Notes: generated by a model not told the origin, from the sequence alone. Positions 1 to 5,888 are shown, counted from the first letter of the stretch. The stretch: DNA of 5,888 nucleotides from Deltaproteobacteria bacterium (GCA_021737245.1 JAIPEI010000244.1:1-5888); one strand, 5' to 3'. Numbers and translations are program-made.

Positions 1-78
1 CGTTCGCCCCAGCGTCACATCCGTGACGGCCTTGGCCTCCTCGACGCCGGCAGAGGAAAGCAGTCCGAGTTTTTTCAA
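1..78 (-). CDS. N-terminal 26 codons of an unidentified gene (possible aldo/keto reductase), TTG start
   Basis: An open frame begins at TTG 78-76 and runs off the window: MKKLGLLSSAGVEEAKAV, then TDVTLGRT. Support for coding is the AAAGGA site six bases upstream, high G+C in third codon positions like the neighbours, and its place directly downstream of dctM on the same strand. Identity is weak. The last residues, VTLGRT, resemble the opening TLGRTG of aldo/keto reductases, in which case the preceding 20 residues would be a longer-than-usual N-terminus or the true start would be the GTG at 18-16, which lacks a well-placed ribosome site. Treat the function as unknown until the rest is seen. 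Confidence 0.5.
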   Translation of the reverse strand, partial: MKKLGLLSSAGVEEAKAVTDVTLGRT

Positions 79-169
79 TGGGCGTCCTTTCGATATCAAC
101 GGTTTCCGGTGTCGCTTCGGTCTTTCACGCACCTCGCAAATCCAGTGTCGACCTGCCCCGGGCCTCGGG
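79..169 (-). other. Gap between dctM and the next gene
   Basis: This 91-bp spacer starts just after the dctM stop with a small GC hairpin (CCCGAGGCCCGGG, near 157-169) that has no following T-tract, so I do not call it a terminator. It ends in the ribosome binding site AAAGGA (90-85), six bases before the TTG at 78. I see no promoter-like pair, so read-through from dctM into the next gene is possible. Confidence 0.35.
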
Positions 170-1468
170 TCACATCAGGGAAGGAAGGAAAAGGGCGATC
201 TGCGGAAACGCGAACAGGATGGCGATGGCCAGCAGGGCGGCCGCCAGAAAAGGCAGAATCCCCCAGAAGATCGTGATCAAAGGAACGCCGGGGGCGGCCG
301 ACTTCAACACAAAGACATTGAGGCCCACGGGAGGGGTGATCAACCCCACCTCCAGCACAATCACCATGATCACGCCGAACCAGATGGGGTCGATGTGCAG
401 GGCCTCGATCACCGGAAAGATGATGGGCACGGTGAGGATCATGATGGCATAGCAGTCCATCACGCAGCCCAGGACGATGTAGACCAGGATGATCGCCAGG
501 AGGACGACGAACTCAGGGACATTGAGGCTTGCGATCAAATCCGCAAGCCCCATGGGGAGCCTGGCCAGCCCCAGAAAGGACGAAAAAATGTTCGCCCCGA
601 TGATGATCAGAAAAATCATCGCTGTGGTCTTTCCCGTCTCGAGCAGGCATTGCAGGAAGCCCCGAAAGTTGAGCTTCCGCTTGAACAGCGCAAACAGGAA
701 CGCGCCGAACGCGCCGATCCCCGCCGCCTCGGTCGGGGTAAACACGCCCATGTAGATGCCGCCCATCACGATCACGAAGAGGACCAGCATGCCCCACGTC
801 CCGGAGAGGGCCCTTACTCTCTCCTTCCAGGTCAGGCTGTCACCGCGGGGGCCCATGTTCGGATTGAGCTTGCACTGGACATAGATGGCGAGAATGAACA
901 GGCCGGCCAGCAGGGCGCCGGGCAGGATGCCGGCCATGAACAGCCTGCCGATGGACTCCTCGGTCAGGATGCCGTAGATGATGAACCCGATGCTCGGGGG
1001 GATCAGAATCCCCAGGGTCCCTCCCGCGGCTACGCAGCCCGTGGACAGCCTGGCGTCATACTTGTATTTTTCCATCTCGGGGATGGCCACCATGCCCATG
1101 GTGGCCCCGGTGGCGAGCGAGGATCCGCATACGGCCGCAAACCCGGCGCAGGCCAGGACGGTCGCCATGGCGAGGCCTCCTCGAAAATGTCCCATCCAGG
1201 CGTAGACGGTCTTGTAGATGTCCGTGCTGACGCCGGAGACGAAAGCAAACTGCCCCATGAGCACGAACAGGGGGATGACGCTCAGGGTGTAGGACGATCC
1301 CTCGGCCAGAGGGGTGATGCCCAGGATGCTCAGCCCTGCGTCCAGGCCCACGAGCAGGCACATCCCCAGGAATCCAATCAAGGCCATGGCAATGCCGATG
1401 TACATTCCCGATGCCAGGAACACAAACATGAGCACGATGCCGATAATTCCGATCCATTCCGGACTCAT
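170..1468 (-). CDS. dctM: TRAP transporter large permease subunit, DctM family
   Basis: Multi-helix inner-membrane transport subunit of 432 aa, normal length for DctM, which moves the substrate using an ion gradient (Na+ in characterised systems). Hydrophobic segments run throughout, starting at about 5-40, with the last at about 396-428. Recognisable conserved blocks are SSLATGATMGMVAIPEM (116-132), GTLGILIPPSIGFIIYG (150-166), GVFTPTEAAGIGAFGA (241-256) and EVGLITPPVGLNVFVLK (373-389). The last two are the paired helical-hairpin and ion/substrate-site regions of the ion-transporter superfamily fold. ATG 1468 overlaps the dctQ stop, and AAGGAGAG inside the dctQ end lies nine bases upstream. 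No frameshift or truncation is seen. The gene order P-Q-M is standard. Substrate specificity is set mainly by DctP and is unknown. Confidence 0.96.
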   Translation of the reverse strand: MSPEWIGIIGIVLMFVFLASGMYIGIAMALIGFLGMCLLVGLDAGLSILGITPLAEGSSYTLSVIPLFVLMGQFAFVSGVSTDIYKTVYAWMGHFRGGLAMATVLACAGFAAVCGSSLATGATMGMVAIPEMEKYKYDARLSTGCVAAGGTLGILIPPSIGFIIYGILTEESIGRLFMAGILPGALLAGLFILAIYVQCKLNPNMGPRGDSLTWKERVRALSGTWGMLVLFVIVMGGIYMGVFTPTEAAGIGAFGAFLFALFKRKLNFRGFLQCLLETGKTTAMIFLIIIGANIFSSFLGLARLPMGLADLIASLNVPEFVVLLAIILVYIVLGCVMDCYAIMILTVPIIFPVIEALHIDPIWFGVIMVIVLEVGLITPPVGLNVFVLKSAAPGVPLITIFWGILPFLAAALLAIAILFAFPQIALFLPSLM

Positions 1469-1971
1469 GAAACGCTGCTCTCCTTTTCCTCATAAAAAAA
1501 CGCGGCCATCAAATCCCTGATGTACTCTATACACATGGCCAGGCATCCGATGACCAGATAAATGACAAAGGGATAGTACGGAATTCCCAGATTGGCTGTT
1601 TCCTCCCCGTACTCCAGCATTTCGAGCGCCCTCATGAGCCCCATCCATGTGATAATGCCCAGGAGCAAGACACATATGGTGTGGTTGAAAATATTGATGA
1701 ATCTTCTGAGACCGCCGGGAAGGACCGAGATCAGCAGGTCCACGGACACATGTCCTTTTTGTGACTGCGTATAGGGGAGAAATGAAAAAATAAGGATCAG
1801 GACCAGGAATTGCGTCAGCTCGAATGCACCCACGATCGGGGCGTTGAACATATAGCGGCCGATCACGTCCACGGTTGTAATGCACATCATTCCGAACAGC
1901 GACAATGACCCCAAGTAGGCCAATGCGGAGCTGATTCGACCCAATTTTGCCGATACGTTCTGCGCGTTCAT
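1465..1971 (-). CDS. dctQ: TRAP transporter small permease subunit, DctQ family
   Basis: Small integral membrane subunit (168 aa from ATG 1971; 174 aa if GTG 1989 is used) that joins the large DctM permease and docks the DctP receptor. Four hydrophobic helices are visible at about residues 17-41, 50-68, 92-112 and 130-152. The family signature lies between the first two: VIGRYMFNAPIVGAFELTQ, with R39, N43, P45, G48 and E51. The loop PYTQSQKGHVSVDLL (66-80) is also typical of DctQ, with the usual GHV-D pattern. The C-terminus is short and charged (YEEKESSVS). The stop codon TGA overlaps the ATG of dctM (ATGA, 1468-1465), indicating translational coupling. The family call is secure from topology, motif and neighbours; only the start codon is uncertain. 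Confidence 0.93.
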   Translation of the reverse strand: MNAQNVSAKLGRISSALAYLGSLSLFGMMCITTVDVIGRYMFNAPIVGAFELTQFLVLILIFSFLPYTQSQKGHVSVDLLISVLPGGLRRFINIFNHTICVLLLGIITWMGLMRALEMLEYGEETANLGIPYYPFVIYLVIGCLAMCIEYIRDLMAAFFYEEKESSVS

Positions 1972-2051
1972 GGTGTACGCCGGCTCCACTTCCTCACATC
2001 AAAAGCGATCTGCAAGACCGGAAAACGGGATGACCCGTGCGCGTCTCCCAT
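1968..2051 (-). CDS. Possible 27-codon leader ORF ending in the dctQ start codon
   Basis: ATG at 2051 opens MGDAHGSSRFPVLQIAFDVR and continues seven more residues to TGA at 1970-1968, which overlaps the dctQ ATG (1971-1969) as ATGA. The frame is compatible with translational coupling to dctQ. Against it, the only purine-rich run (GGAG) sits directly against the ATG, too close for a normal ribosome binding site, the ORF lies partly within the stem-loop, and the peptide resembles nothing I know. It is most likely non-coding or a weak coupling ORF. Confidence 0.15.
   Translation of the reverse strand: MGDAHGSSRFPVLQIAFDVRKWSRRTP
1983..1997 (-). promoter_or_regulatory. Ribosome binding site region that decides the dctQ start
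   Basis: The minus strand reads TGAGGAAGTGGAGCC here. An in-frame GTG lies inside it (1989-1987) and would lengthen DctQ by six residues, but GAGGAA abuts that GTG with no spacing. The GGAG at 1986-1983 lies about 11-12 bases before ATG 1971, a little long but workable, so ATG 1971 is preferred. An in-frame TGA at 2001-1999 rules out longer forms. Confidence 0.5.
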
Positions 2052-2075
2052 TCTCCGGTCTATGCGGATCGCTTC
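2002..2075 (-). terminator. Long stem-loop between dctP and dctQ (possible attenuator or mRNA stabiliser)
   Basis: Nearly perfect inverted repeat in the dctP-dctQ spacer. Bases 2005-2010 pair with 2072-2067 (6 bp), 2011/2066 is a mismatch in the minus-strand RNA, 2012-2014 pair with 2065-2063, A2062 is bulged, and 2015-2022 (AGACCGGA) pair with 2061-2054 (8 bp). AT pairs at 2003-2004/2074-2073 extend the base, giving 19 Watson-Crick pairs. The 31-nt loop holds a second hairpin, ACGGG/CCCGT (2025-2029 with 2034-2038). On the transcribed strand the stem is followed by only four T (2004-2001), two of them inside the stem. It is thus a weak or partial terminator at best. It could instead protect the 3' end of the dctP message so the binding protein is made in excess over the membrane subunits. 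Confidence 0.6.
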
Positions 2076-2154
2076 GAATGGCGATGGATCAAAAATGTGA
2101 ACTCGAAACGACAGGGTGAATCTCTTGCATTCAGGCTTTTTACAACGCCGTCAG

Positions 2155-3177
2155 CTACTCATGGATGTATTTCAGGGCGGCGTCCAGGACCTCCCTGCCG
2201 GGCAGGCCCTTGTCCTCCATATCCTTCACCCACTCGTCCTGCAGCGGCTTGGTCAGCTCCTTCAGCTTTTCCCTCTCCTCCTGGGGGAGTTGGATCGCCT
2301 CCATGCCGGCCTTCAGGCACAGCTGCTTCATCACCGGCCGCACCTCGTCGTAGACCCTGCCGGCCTCCTGCGACAGCGGCATCCCGGTCGTCTCGTCGAT
2401 GGCCTGCTTGACGTCCTCCGGCAGGGACTCGTACTTCCTCTTGTTCATGACCACCATCATGGTCATGGTGTAAAAGTCCGCCTCGGTCCCGTACTTCAGG
2501 AGCTCGGCCAGCTTGAACACGAAGTTGCCCTCCCAGGGAAGGACGGTTCCGTCGACCACGCCCCGCTCCAGGGCGGTGTAGGTCTCGGTCACAGGCATGT
2601 TGACCGGAACGGCGCCGAAGATCTTCAGCGCCTTGGTCACATGAGGGCTGGCGGTCCTGAACTTCAGGCCCTGGAAGTCCTCCAGCTTGCGGATCGGCTT
2701 CTCGGTGGTGTTGAAATGTCCCCCCGGGTGGCAGAACAACGCCAGCACCTTCACCTTCTCGTACTCCTTCCGGAACTCGGGGAACTGCTCGAACACCTTC
2801 CACATGGCCACGGACGTTTTTTCCGCCGAGGGAATCATGAAGGGGAGCTCGAACACCGAGGTCATGGGAAACCGTCCCGGCGTGTAGTCCTGAAGGATGT
2901 AGATGATGTCCGCGATGCCCTTTTCCGCCAGGGCGTAGTGATCGGGCGTCTTTCCCAGGGCGCCGCCGGGGAAGAAGGTCACCTTCACCTTCCCGTTCGT
3001 CATTTCACTGATCTTGTCGGCCCAGGGCATGAACACCTTCTGCTGCATGGTGTGCTTGGGAGAGAACGCATGCGCAAACTTGAGCTCGATCGTTTCCTCG
3101 GCGGCCGTCCCCACCGAGACCAGCCCGAAAAAGGCTGTTAATGTCATACAAAAGACAAAAAACATACATTTCTTCAT
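2155..3177 (-). CDS. dctP: TRAP transporter substrate-binding protein, DctP family
   Basis: Periplasmic solute receptor of a tripartite ATP-independent (TRAP) transporter, 340 aa, the usual length for the family. Residues 1-26 are a Sec signal peptide (MKKC start, hydrophobic core, cut near GTAA). There is no proper lipobox despite C4 and C10. The mature protein opens with the typical beta-1 ELKFAHAFSP (31-40), followed by FFPGGALG (68-75), the domain hinge, and GLKFRTASP (170-178), where R174 is the conserved arginine that holds the ligand carboxylate. The family signature TETYTALERGVVDG (197-210) follows. This points to an organic acid ligand, but the exact one cannot be read. ATG at 3177 is backed by AGGAGGA seven bases upstream. 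It is first in a P-Q-M gene order and is separated from the membrane subunits by an unusually long 183-bp spacer with strong secondary structure. Confidence 0.96.
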   Translation of the reverse strand: MKKCMFFVFCMTLTAFFGLVSVGTAAEETIELKFAHAFSPKHTMQQKVFMPWADKISEMTNGKVKVTFFPGGALGKTPDHYALAEKGIADIIYILQDYTPGRFPMTSVFELPFMIPSAEKTSVAMWKVFEQFPEFRKEYEKVKVLALFCHPGGHFNTTEKPIRKLEDFQGLKFRTASPHVTKALKIFGAVPVNMPVTETYTALERGVVDGTVLPWEGNFVFKLAELLKYGTEADFYTMTMMVVMNKRKYESLPEDVKQAIDETTGMPLSQEAGRVYDEVRPVMKQLCLKAGMEAIQLPQEEREKLKELTKPLQDEWVKDMEDKGLPGREVLDAALKYIHE

Positions 3178-3352
3178 GACCTGTTCCTCCTCTTGGCTTT
3201 TTCTGTTAGCTTACATGATCGCGCAATGAATTGCACTACATTTCAACCTGTGCCTTTTTTGACGGCTTCCCCAAACCCGAGGTCGCCGCAAGCCCCTAAG
3301 CGGAAGATCTATCTTTGTCATTTCAAATGGTTAAATCGCGCCATCTTTTTAC
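3178..3352 (-). other. Intergenic gap before the TRAP operon; possible regulatory region
   Basis: These 175 bp separate the SDR stop from dctP and are more AT-rich than the flanking genes, as expected if dctPQM has its own promoter. I scanned the minus strand and found no convincing -35/-10 pair. TTGAAA at 3246-3241 has no good -10 box at 16-18 bp, and AGGCACAGGTTGA at 3255-3243 has the wrong spacing for sigma-54. No hairpin followed by a T-tract ends the SDR transcript. TTGAAATG occurs twice, at 3326-3319 and 3246-3239. The dctP ribosome binding site AGGAGGA lies at 3191-3185. Confidence 0.4.
3221..3236. promoter_or_regulatory. Imperfect palindrome upstream of dctP (candidate operator)
   Basis: Inverted repeat GCAAT-GA-ATTGC with one further matching outer pair (G3221/C3236), centred about 50 bp before the dctP start codon. 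The position suits an operator or mRNA 5'-UTR element. The arms are short enough to be chance, and no regulator gene is in view. Confidence 0.25.
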
Positions 3353-4147
3353 TCACACTTCAAAACCCAGCATTCCGACATCGGCGATGGTCGCCCCCCC
3401 GTCGGCCACCAGCACCGCCCCGGTGACGAACGACGCGTCCTCCGAGGCCAGAAACTCGATGCAGCTCGCGATCTCGGAGGGATCGGCCATCCGCTTCAAA
3501 GGGTAGAACATGGTCGCGCGACGAACGGCCTCCTCCAGGCCGACGCCGGCGCGATTCCCCAGCTCCTCCATGGCCCGCTCGACCATCTCGCTTCGCGTCC
3601 AGCCCGGGCAGATGGCGTTCACCCGGATGCCCTCCGGCCCGAAGTCGCGCGCCATGGAACGGGTCATGCCCAGGAGCGCACTCTTGGTGGTGGCATAGGA
3701 GACATACTCGGGAGGCCCCACGAGCGAGGCCACGGAGGCCACGACCACGATCGCGCCGCCGCCCCGCTCGCGCATGGCCTCGATGGCGGCGCGGGCGGAC
3801 AGAAGGACCCCGTCCACGTTCACCCGGAACATCTCGTGCCAGCTGTCCAGGTCCACCTCGGTCGCCGAGCCGAAGTACTCGACGGCTGCATTGGCCACCA
3901 GGATGTCCAGGCCTCCGAATGCGTCGACCGCCGCCGCCACCGCCTTGGCGCTCTGGTCCGGATCGCCCGCATCCCCCGGCACGGCCAGCCCGCCCGTGGC
4001 CTCTGCGACGGGCTCCAGCATGGCGGCGCGCCGGCCGGTAACGACCACCTTGGCGCCGGAGGCTGCAAAACGCTTCGCCGTGGCCTCGCCGATCCCGGAA
4101 CCGCCTCCTGTGATCAGCGCAACCTTTCCGGTCAACCGGTTGCTCAT
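3353..4147 (-). CDS. Short-chain dehydrogenase/reductase (classical SDR)
   Basis: Cytoplasmic NAD(P)-dependent oxidoreductase of 264 aa with a Rossmann fold. Visible classical SDR landmarks are the glycine-rich TGGGSGIG (13-20), NAA at 86-88 (the usual NAG), N110, catalytic S138 with Y151 and K155 in YATTK, the ICPGWTRSEM stretch after beta-6 (179-188), and a C-terminal FVTGAVLVADGG (240-251). The catalytic set is complete. After beta-2 the sequence is TGRR rather than an acidic residue, which by family rules favours NADP(H); this is inference. The region after PGWTRSEM (about 184-215) is a longish, charged substrate lid. ATG at 4147 has AAAGGAG five to six bases upstream and begins 30 bp after the rhodanese stop, so it probably shares that transcript. 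It resembles FabG-type and sugar/alcohol SDRs, but the substrate cannot be assigned. Confidence 0.93.
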   Translation of the reverse strand: MSNRLTGKVALITGGGSGIGEATAKRFAASGAKVVVTGRRAAMLEPVAEATGGLAVPGDAGDPDQSAKAVAAAVDAFGGLDILVANAAVEYFGSATEVDLDSWHEMFRVNVDGVLLSARAAIEAMRERGGGAIVVVASVASLVGPPEYVSYATTKSALLGMTRSMARDFGPEGIRVNAICPGWTRSEMVERAMEELGNRAGVGLEEAVRRATMFYPLKRMADPSEIASCIEFLASEDASFVTGAVLVADGGATIADVGMLGFEV

Positions 4148-4177
4148 ACCGACTCCTTTCTCATCCCTGAAGAAGCC

Positions 4178-5149
4178 TCACTCCCACTGAAACGGAACCA
4201 TGTCGTGCTCTCTCACCCAGGCCTGGGCCGCCCCGTCGTAGAAGCTCACGTTTTCATAACCGAGCACCTGCGTCAGCACGAACCACCAGCTGCTCGCATA
4301 GCCGCCCACACCGCAGTAGACGATGATCTCCCTGCATTCCGGGTCCTTACACCCCCGGGTCACGCTCGAGGCCATGGCCTCGAGGGTCTTCACATCCTTG
4401 TACGTGTAGGTACCGTCCTCGTTCGCATCCCAGATCCAGGGAGCCGGGAGGGACACGGCCGTGGGAATGTGCCCCGGCTTGCCGGCAAAAGGCTCCAGGG
4501 TCACCCCGAAGTAGACGTCCGGGTCCCTGGCGTCGACGATCCCGGCCTTGCACAGATGATCGTGGACATACGCCGTGGAGACGAACATTTCCTCCCGGAC
4601 CTCTCCCTGAAACGACGTGGGGCTCCAGCCGGGGACATCCCCGGTCGTCGGGAGCCGGTCCGCCACCCATTTCGGGTGGCCGCCGTCGAGCACGGCCACG
4701 TCCTTCACCCCGGCGTAGATGAGTGTGTCGGCCACCCGGGTGGCGTCGGCCAGACCGTAGTGGGGAGGCTGGCCGGGCACCGGGGCGGTGACGATCACCA
4801 CCTGTGAATCCTTCCGGATACCCAGCTTCCCGAGGGTGTCGAACAGCTGGTCCTTTTCCGGCACCTCCAGGAGAAGCTCGTCCCGCAATGCGGTCCAGGC
4901 ACTGACGGGCATCTCAAAGGGCGCGTTTCTGGCGCCCGGTATGTGGGCCGCCGCATACTCCGCCTCGCTTCGAATGTCGAGGATCACCAGGGATTTCAGT
5001 TCCGCATTCTCCTGCAACCATGTCGTGGAGACGATGGGAGCGATTCTGCGGTCCGGCGGGGAGCTCTGCCCGGCGAAGACGGAACCGCCGATGAGGAATG
5101 AAGTGACGAACATGGACACGAGCAGACTCCACATGACGCAATCCTTCAT
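4178..5149 (-). CDS. Exported two-domain rhodanese (thiosulfate/3-mercaptopyruvate sulfurtransferase family)
   Basis: Tandem rhodanese of 323 aa, expected to transfer sulfane sulfur to a thiophilic acceptor through a cysteine persulfide. Residues 1-26 form a Sec signal peptide with a hydrophobic core and a likely cut after SVFA, so it should act in the periplasm. Domain 1 (about 35-165) keeps the rhodanese fold motifs DIRSEAEYAAAHIPGA (58-73) and LDGGHPKW, but its active loop reads VTAPVPGQPPHYG without Cys, so it is probably structural. Domain 2 (about 187-323) has VDARDPDVYFG, GHIP and the active loop YCGVGGYAS with C279 as the likely catalytic residue. The loop resembles the mercaptopyruvate sulfurtransferase CGSGVT type more than the rhodanese CRKGVT type. 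C200, C267 and C272 are also present. ATG at 5149 is backed by a strong purine-rich AGGAGG-type site. It starts 31 bp after the methyltransferase, so co-transcription is likely. The true donor and acceptor are unknown. Confidence 0.9.
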   Translation of the reverse strand: MKDCVMWSLLVSMFVTSFLIGGSVFAGQSSPPDRRIAPIVSTTWLQENAELKSLVILDIRSEAEYAAAHIPGARNAPFEMPVSAWTALRDELLLEVPEKDQLFDTLGKLGIRKDSQVVIVTAPVPGQPPHYGLADATRVADTLIYAGVKDVAVLDGGHPKWVADRLPTTGDVPGWSPTSFQGEVREEMFVSTAYVHDHLCKAGIVDARDPDVYFGVTLEPFAGKPGHIPTAVSLPAPWIWDANEDGTYTYKDVKTLEAMASSVTRGCKDPECREIIVYCGVGGYASSWWFVLTQVLGYENVSFYDGAAQAWVREHDMVPFQWE

Positions 5150-5180
5150 GGCCCCTCCTCCTTTCCTGTGAGGTTCAACA

Positions 5181-5888
5181 CTACGTCTGAGAACCCCTCT
5201 TTCGACTTCGATAGTAGGAGGTGAAACGCTGGGAGAACCGATCCCGGCCGAGGACGAGATCCGTCGCCAGGATGGCGGCCTTGGCCCGGGCGACGTTCAC
5301 AGTGGGGCAGGTCACGCCCGAGGCGACGGCCAGGGAGAGGAAGACCTGGTTGATCAACACCCTGTCGGGCATGCCGAATGAGATGTTGCTCGCCCCCAGG
5401 GTCTGGTTCACCCCCAGGCCTTCCTTGACCTTGCGGATCGCCCCCAGGGTGGTGACCGCCGCCTGATCGTCCGCTCCCAGGGACAAAGCGAGGCAGTCGA
5501 TGATGACGTCCTCACGGGGAATCCCAGCGGACTCGGCGCGCTCGACGATCCTGCACGCCACCTCGTAGCGTTCCCCGGCTGTCTTCGGGATCCCCCGGTC
5601 GTCCAAAGTGAGCCCGATGACCGCCGCCCCGTGCTCCTTGACCAGCGGAAGCAGCTCCCCCAGGGATTTCTCCTCTCCGGTGACCGAGTTCACGATCGGC
5701 TTTCCCTCGTAGACCGCCAGGGCCTCCTTCAGCGCCGCGGGCTCGTTGATGTCGATGCACAGAGGTACGTCCACCACGCTGCAGACGACCGCCACGGCCC
5801 GGGGGAGGACCGAGCGCTCGTCCAGGCCCGAGACCACCACATTGACGTCCAGAATGTCGGCGCCGGCTTCCACCTGGTCCACGGCCTC
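5181..5888 (-). CDS. Methyltetrahydrofolate:corrinoid methyltransferase-like pterin-binding protein (5' end cut off)
   Basis: Probable cytoplasmic pterin-binding TIM-barrel enzyme of the AcsE/MtgA/MetH-domain family, which moves a methyl group between H4folate and a corrinoid protein. The frame runs open to the window edge and opens with EAVDQVEAGADILDVN, the family's first barrel motif, so the GTG at 5882 is an internal Val rather than a start. Numbering from the first visible codon, D46 (in CIDINEP), N67 (in IVNSVTG), D131 (in IIDCLAL) and N168 (in GASNISFGMP) match the folate-site residues D75, N96, D160 and N199 of Moorella MeTr. The first two intervals, 21 and 64 residues, are identical, and the third is two shorter. 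About 30 N-terminal residues are therefore missing. A basic tail (YYRSRKRGSQT) ends the protein. The family is confident. Whether it serves the Wood-Ljungdahl pathway or a methylamine, betaine or methoxyl demethylation system cannot be told, because no corrinoid partner is in view. Confidence 0.88.
   Translation of the reverse strand, partial: EAVDQVEAGADILDVNVVVSGLDERSVLPRAVAVVCSVVDVPLCIDINEPAALKEALAVYEGKPIVNSVTGEEKSLGELLPLVKEHGAAVIGLTLDDRGIPKTAGERYEVACRIVERAESAGIPREDVIIDCLALSLGADDQAAVTTLGAIRKVKEGLGVNQTLGASNISFGMPDRVLINQVFLSLAVASGVTCPTVNVARAKAAILATDLVLGRDRFSQRFTSYYRSRKRGSQT

Noticed and set aside
23..1495. 490-codon open frame on the plus strand opposite dctM and the end of dctQ
   Set aside because: It lies antisense to a clear DctM protein. 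The translation is Gly/His/Asp/Gln-rich low-complexity sequence without domains, as expected from the mirror of a GC-rich coding frame.
2116..3141. 341-codon open frame on the plus strand opposite dctP
   Set aside because: Mirror frame of dctP; Leu/His/Arg-rich with no recognisable fold, and the minus-strand product is unambiguous.
3240..3256. Sigma-54-like AGGCAC...TTGA upstream of dctP
   Set aside because: The GG and GC elements are not at the required spacing, and the -12 GC is missing.
3251..3300. Inverted repeat GGCTT/AAGCC beside a run of six T on the plus strand, a possible terminator
   Set aside because: The T-run precedes the stem on the plus strand and appears as A on the transcribed minus strand. 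The arms are only 5 bp around a loop of about 21 bases.
3836..4807. 323-codon open frame on the plus strand opposite the SDR and the rhodanese
   Set aside because: It spans two well-supported minus-strand genes and has no family motif; a high-GC shadow frame.
1..5888. CRISPR arrays, tRNA or rRNA genes, insertion sequences, phage or defence genes
   Set aside because: No regularly spaced repeats, tRNA-like cloverleaf, transposase motif or terminal repeats were seen. The window is filled with metabolic and transport genes.

Overview
The window looks like a stretch of a GC-rich bacterial chromosome from an anaerobe with corrinoid/folate one-carbon metabolism. A deltaproteobacterial (Desulfobacterota, sulfate-reducer-like) origin would fit. 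That is an inference from the methyl-H4folate methyltransferase family protein, the TRAP transporter and the AGGAGG-type ribosome binding sites; no marker gene proves it. Every supported gene lies on the minus strand, so the cluster reads from base 5888 down to base 1. Coding density is high, and no gene-free stretch exceeds 183 bp.

Layout in reading order: (1) the C-terminal ~235 codons of a pterin-binding methyltransferase (5888-5181), cut by the window edge; (2) 31 bp later, an exported two-domain rhodanese (5149-4178); (3) 30 bp later, a classical short-chain dehydrogenase/reductase (4147-3353); (4) a 175-bp gap with a small palindrome; (5) a complete TRAP transporter: dctP (3177-2155), then a 183-bp gap holding a long stem-loop, then dctQ (1971-1465) and dctM (1468-170), which overlap by ATGA; (6) a 91-bp gap and the first 26 codons of another gene with a TTG start (78-1), whose last visible residues faintly resemble an aldo/keto reductase N-terminus.

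How they may work together: the methyltransferase, rhodanese and SDR are close enough to be one transcript. The TRAP genes follow in the same direction and may be a second unit or a continuation. A plausible reading is a small catabolic cluster: a periplasmic binding protein and its Na+- or H+-coupled permease take up an organic acid, cytoplasmic oxidoreductases act on it, and the methyltransferase moves a one-carbon unit between H4folate and a corrinoid protein. The substrate cannot be read from the sequence, and the link between the C1 gene and the transporter is inference. No overtly new system is visible. The items most worth a second look are the long structured spacer between dctP and dctQ, with a 27-codon ORF that ends in the dctQ start codon, and the exported rhodanese with one degenerate domain beside a folate/corrinoid methyltransferase.
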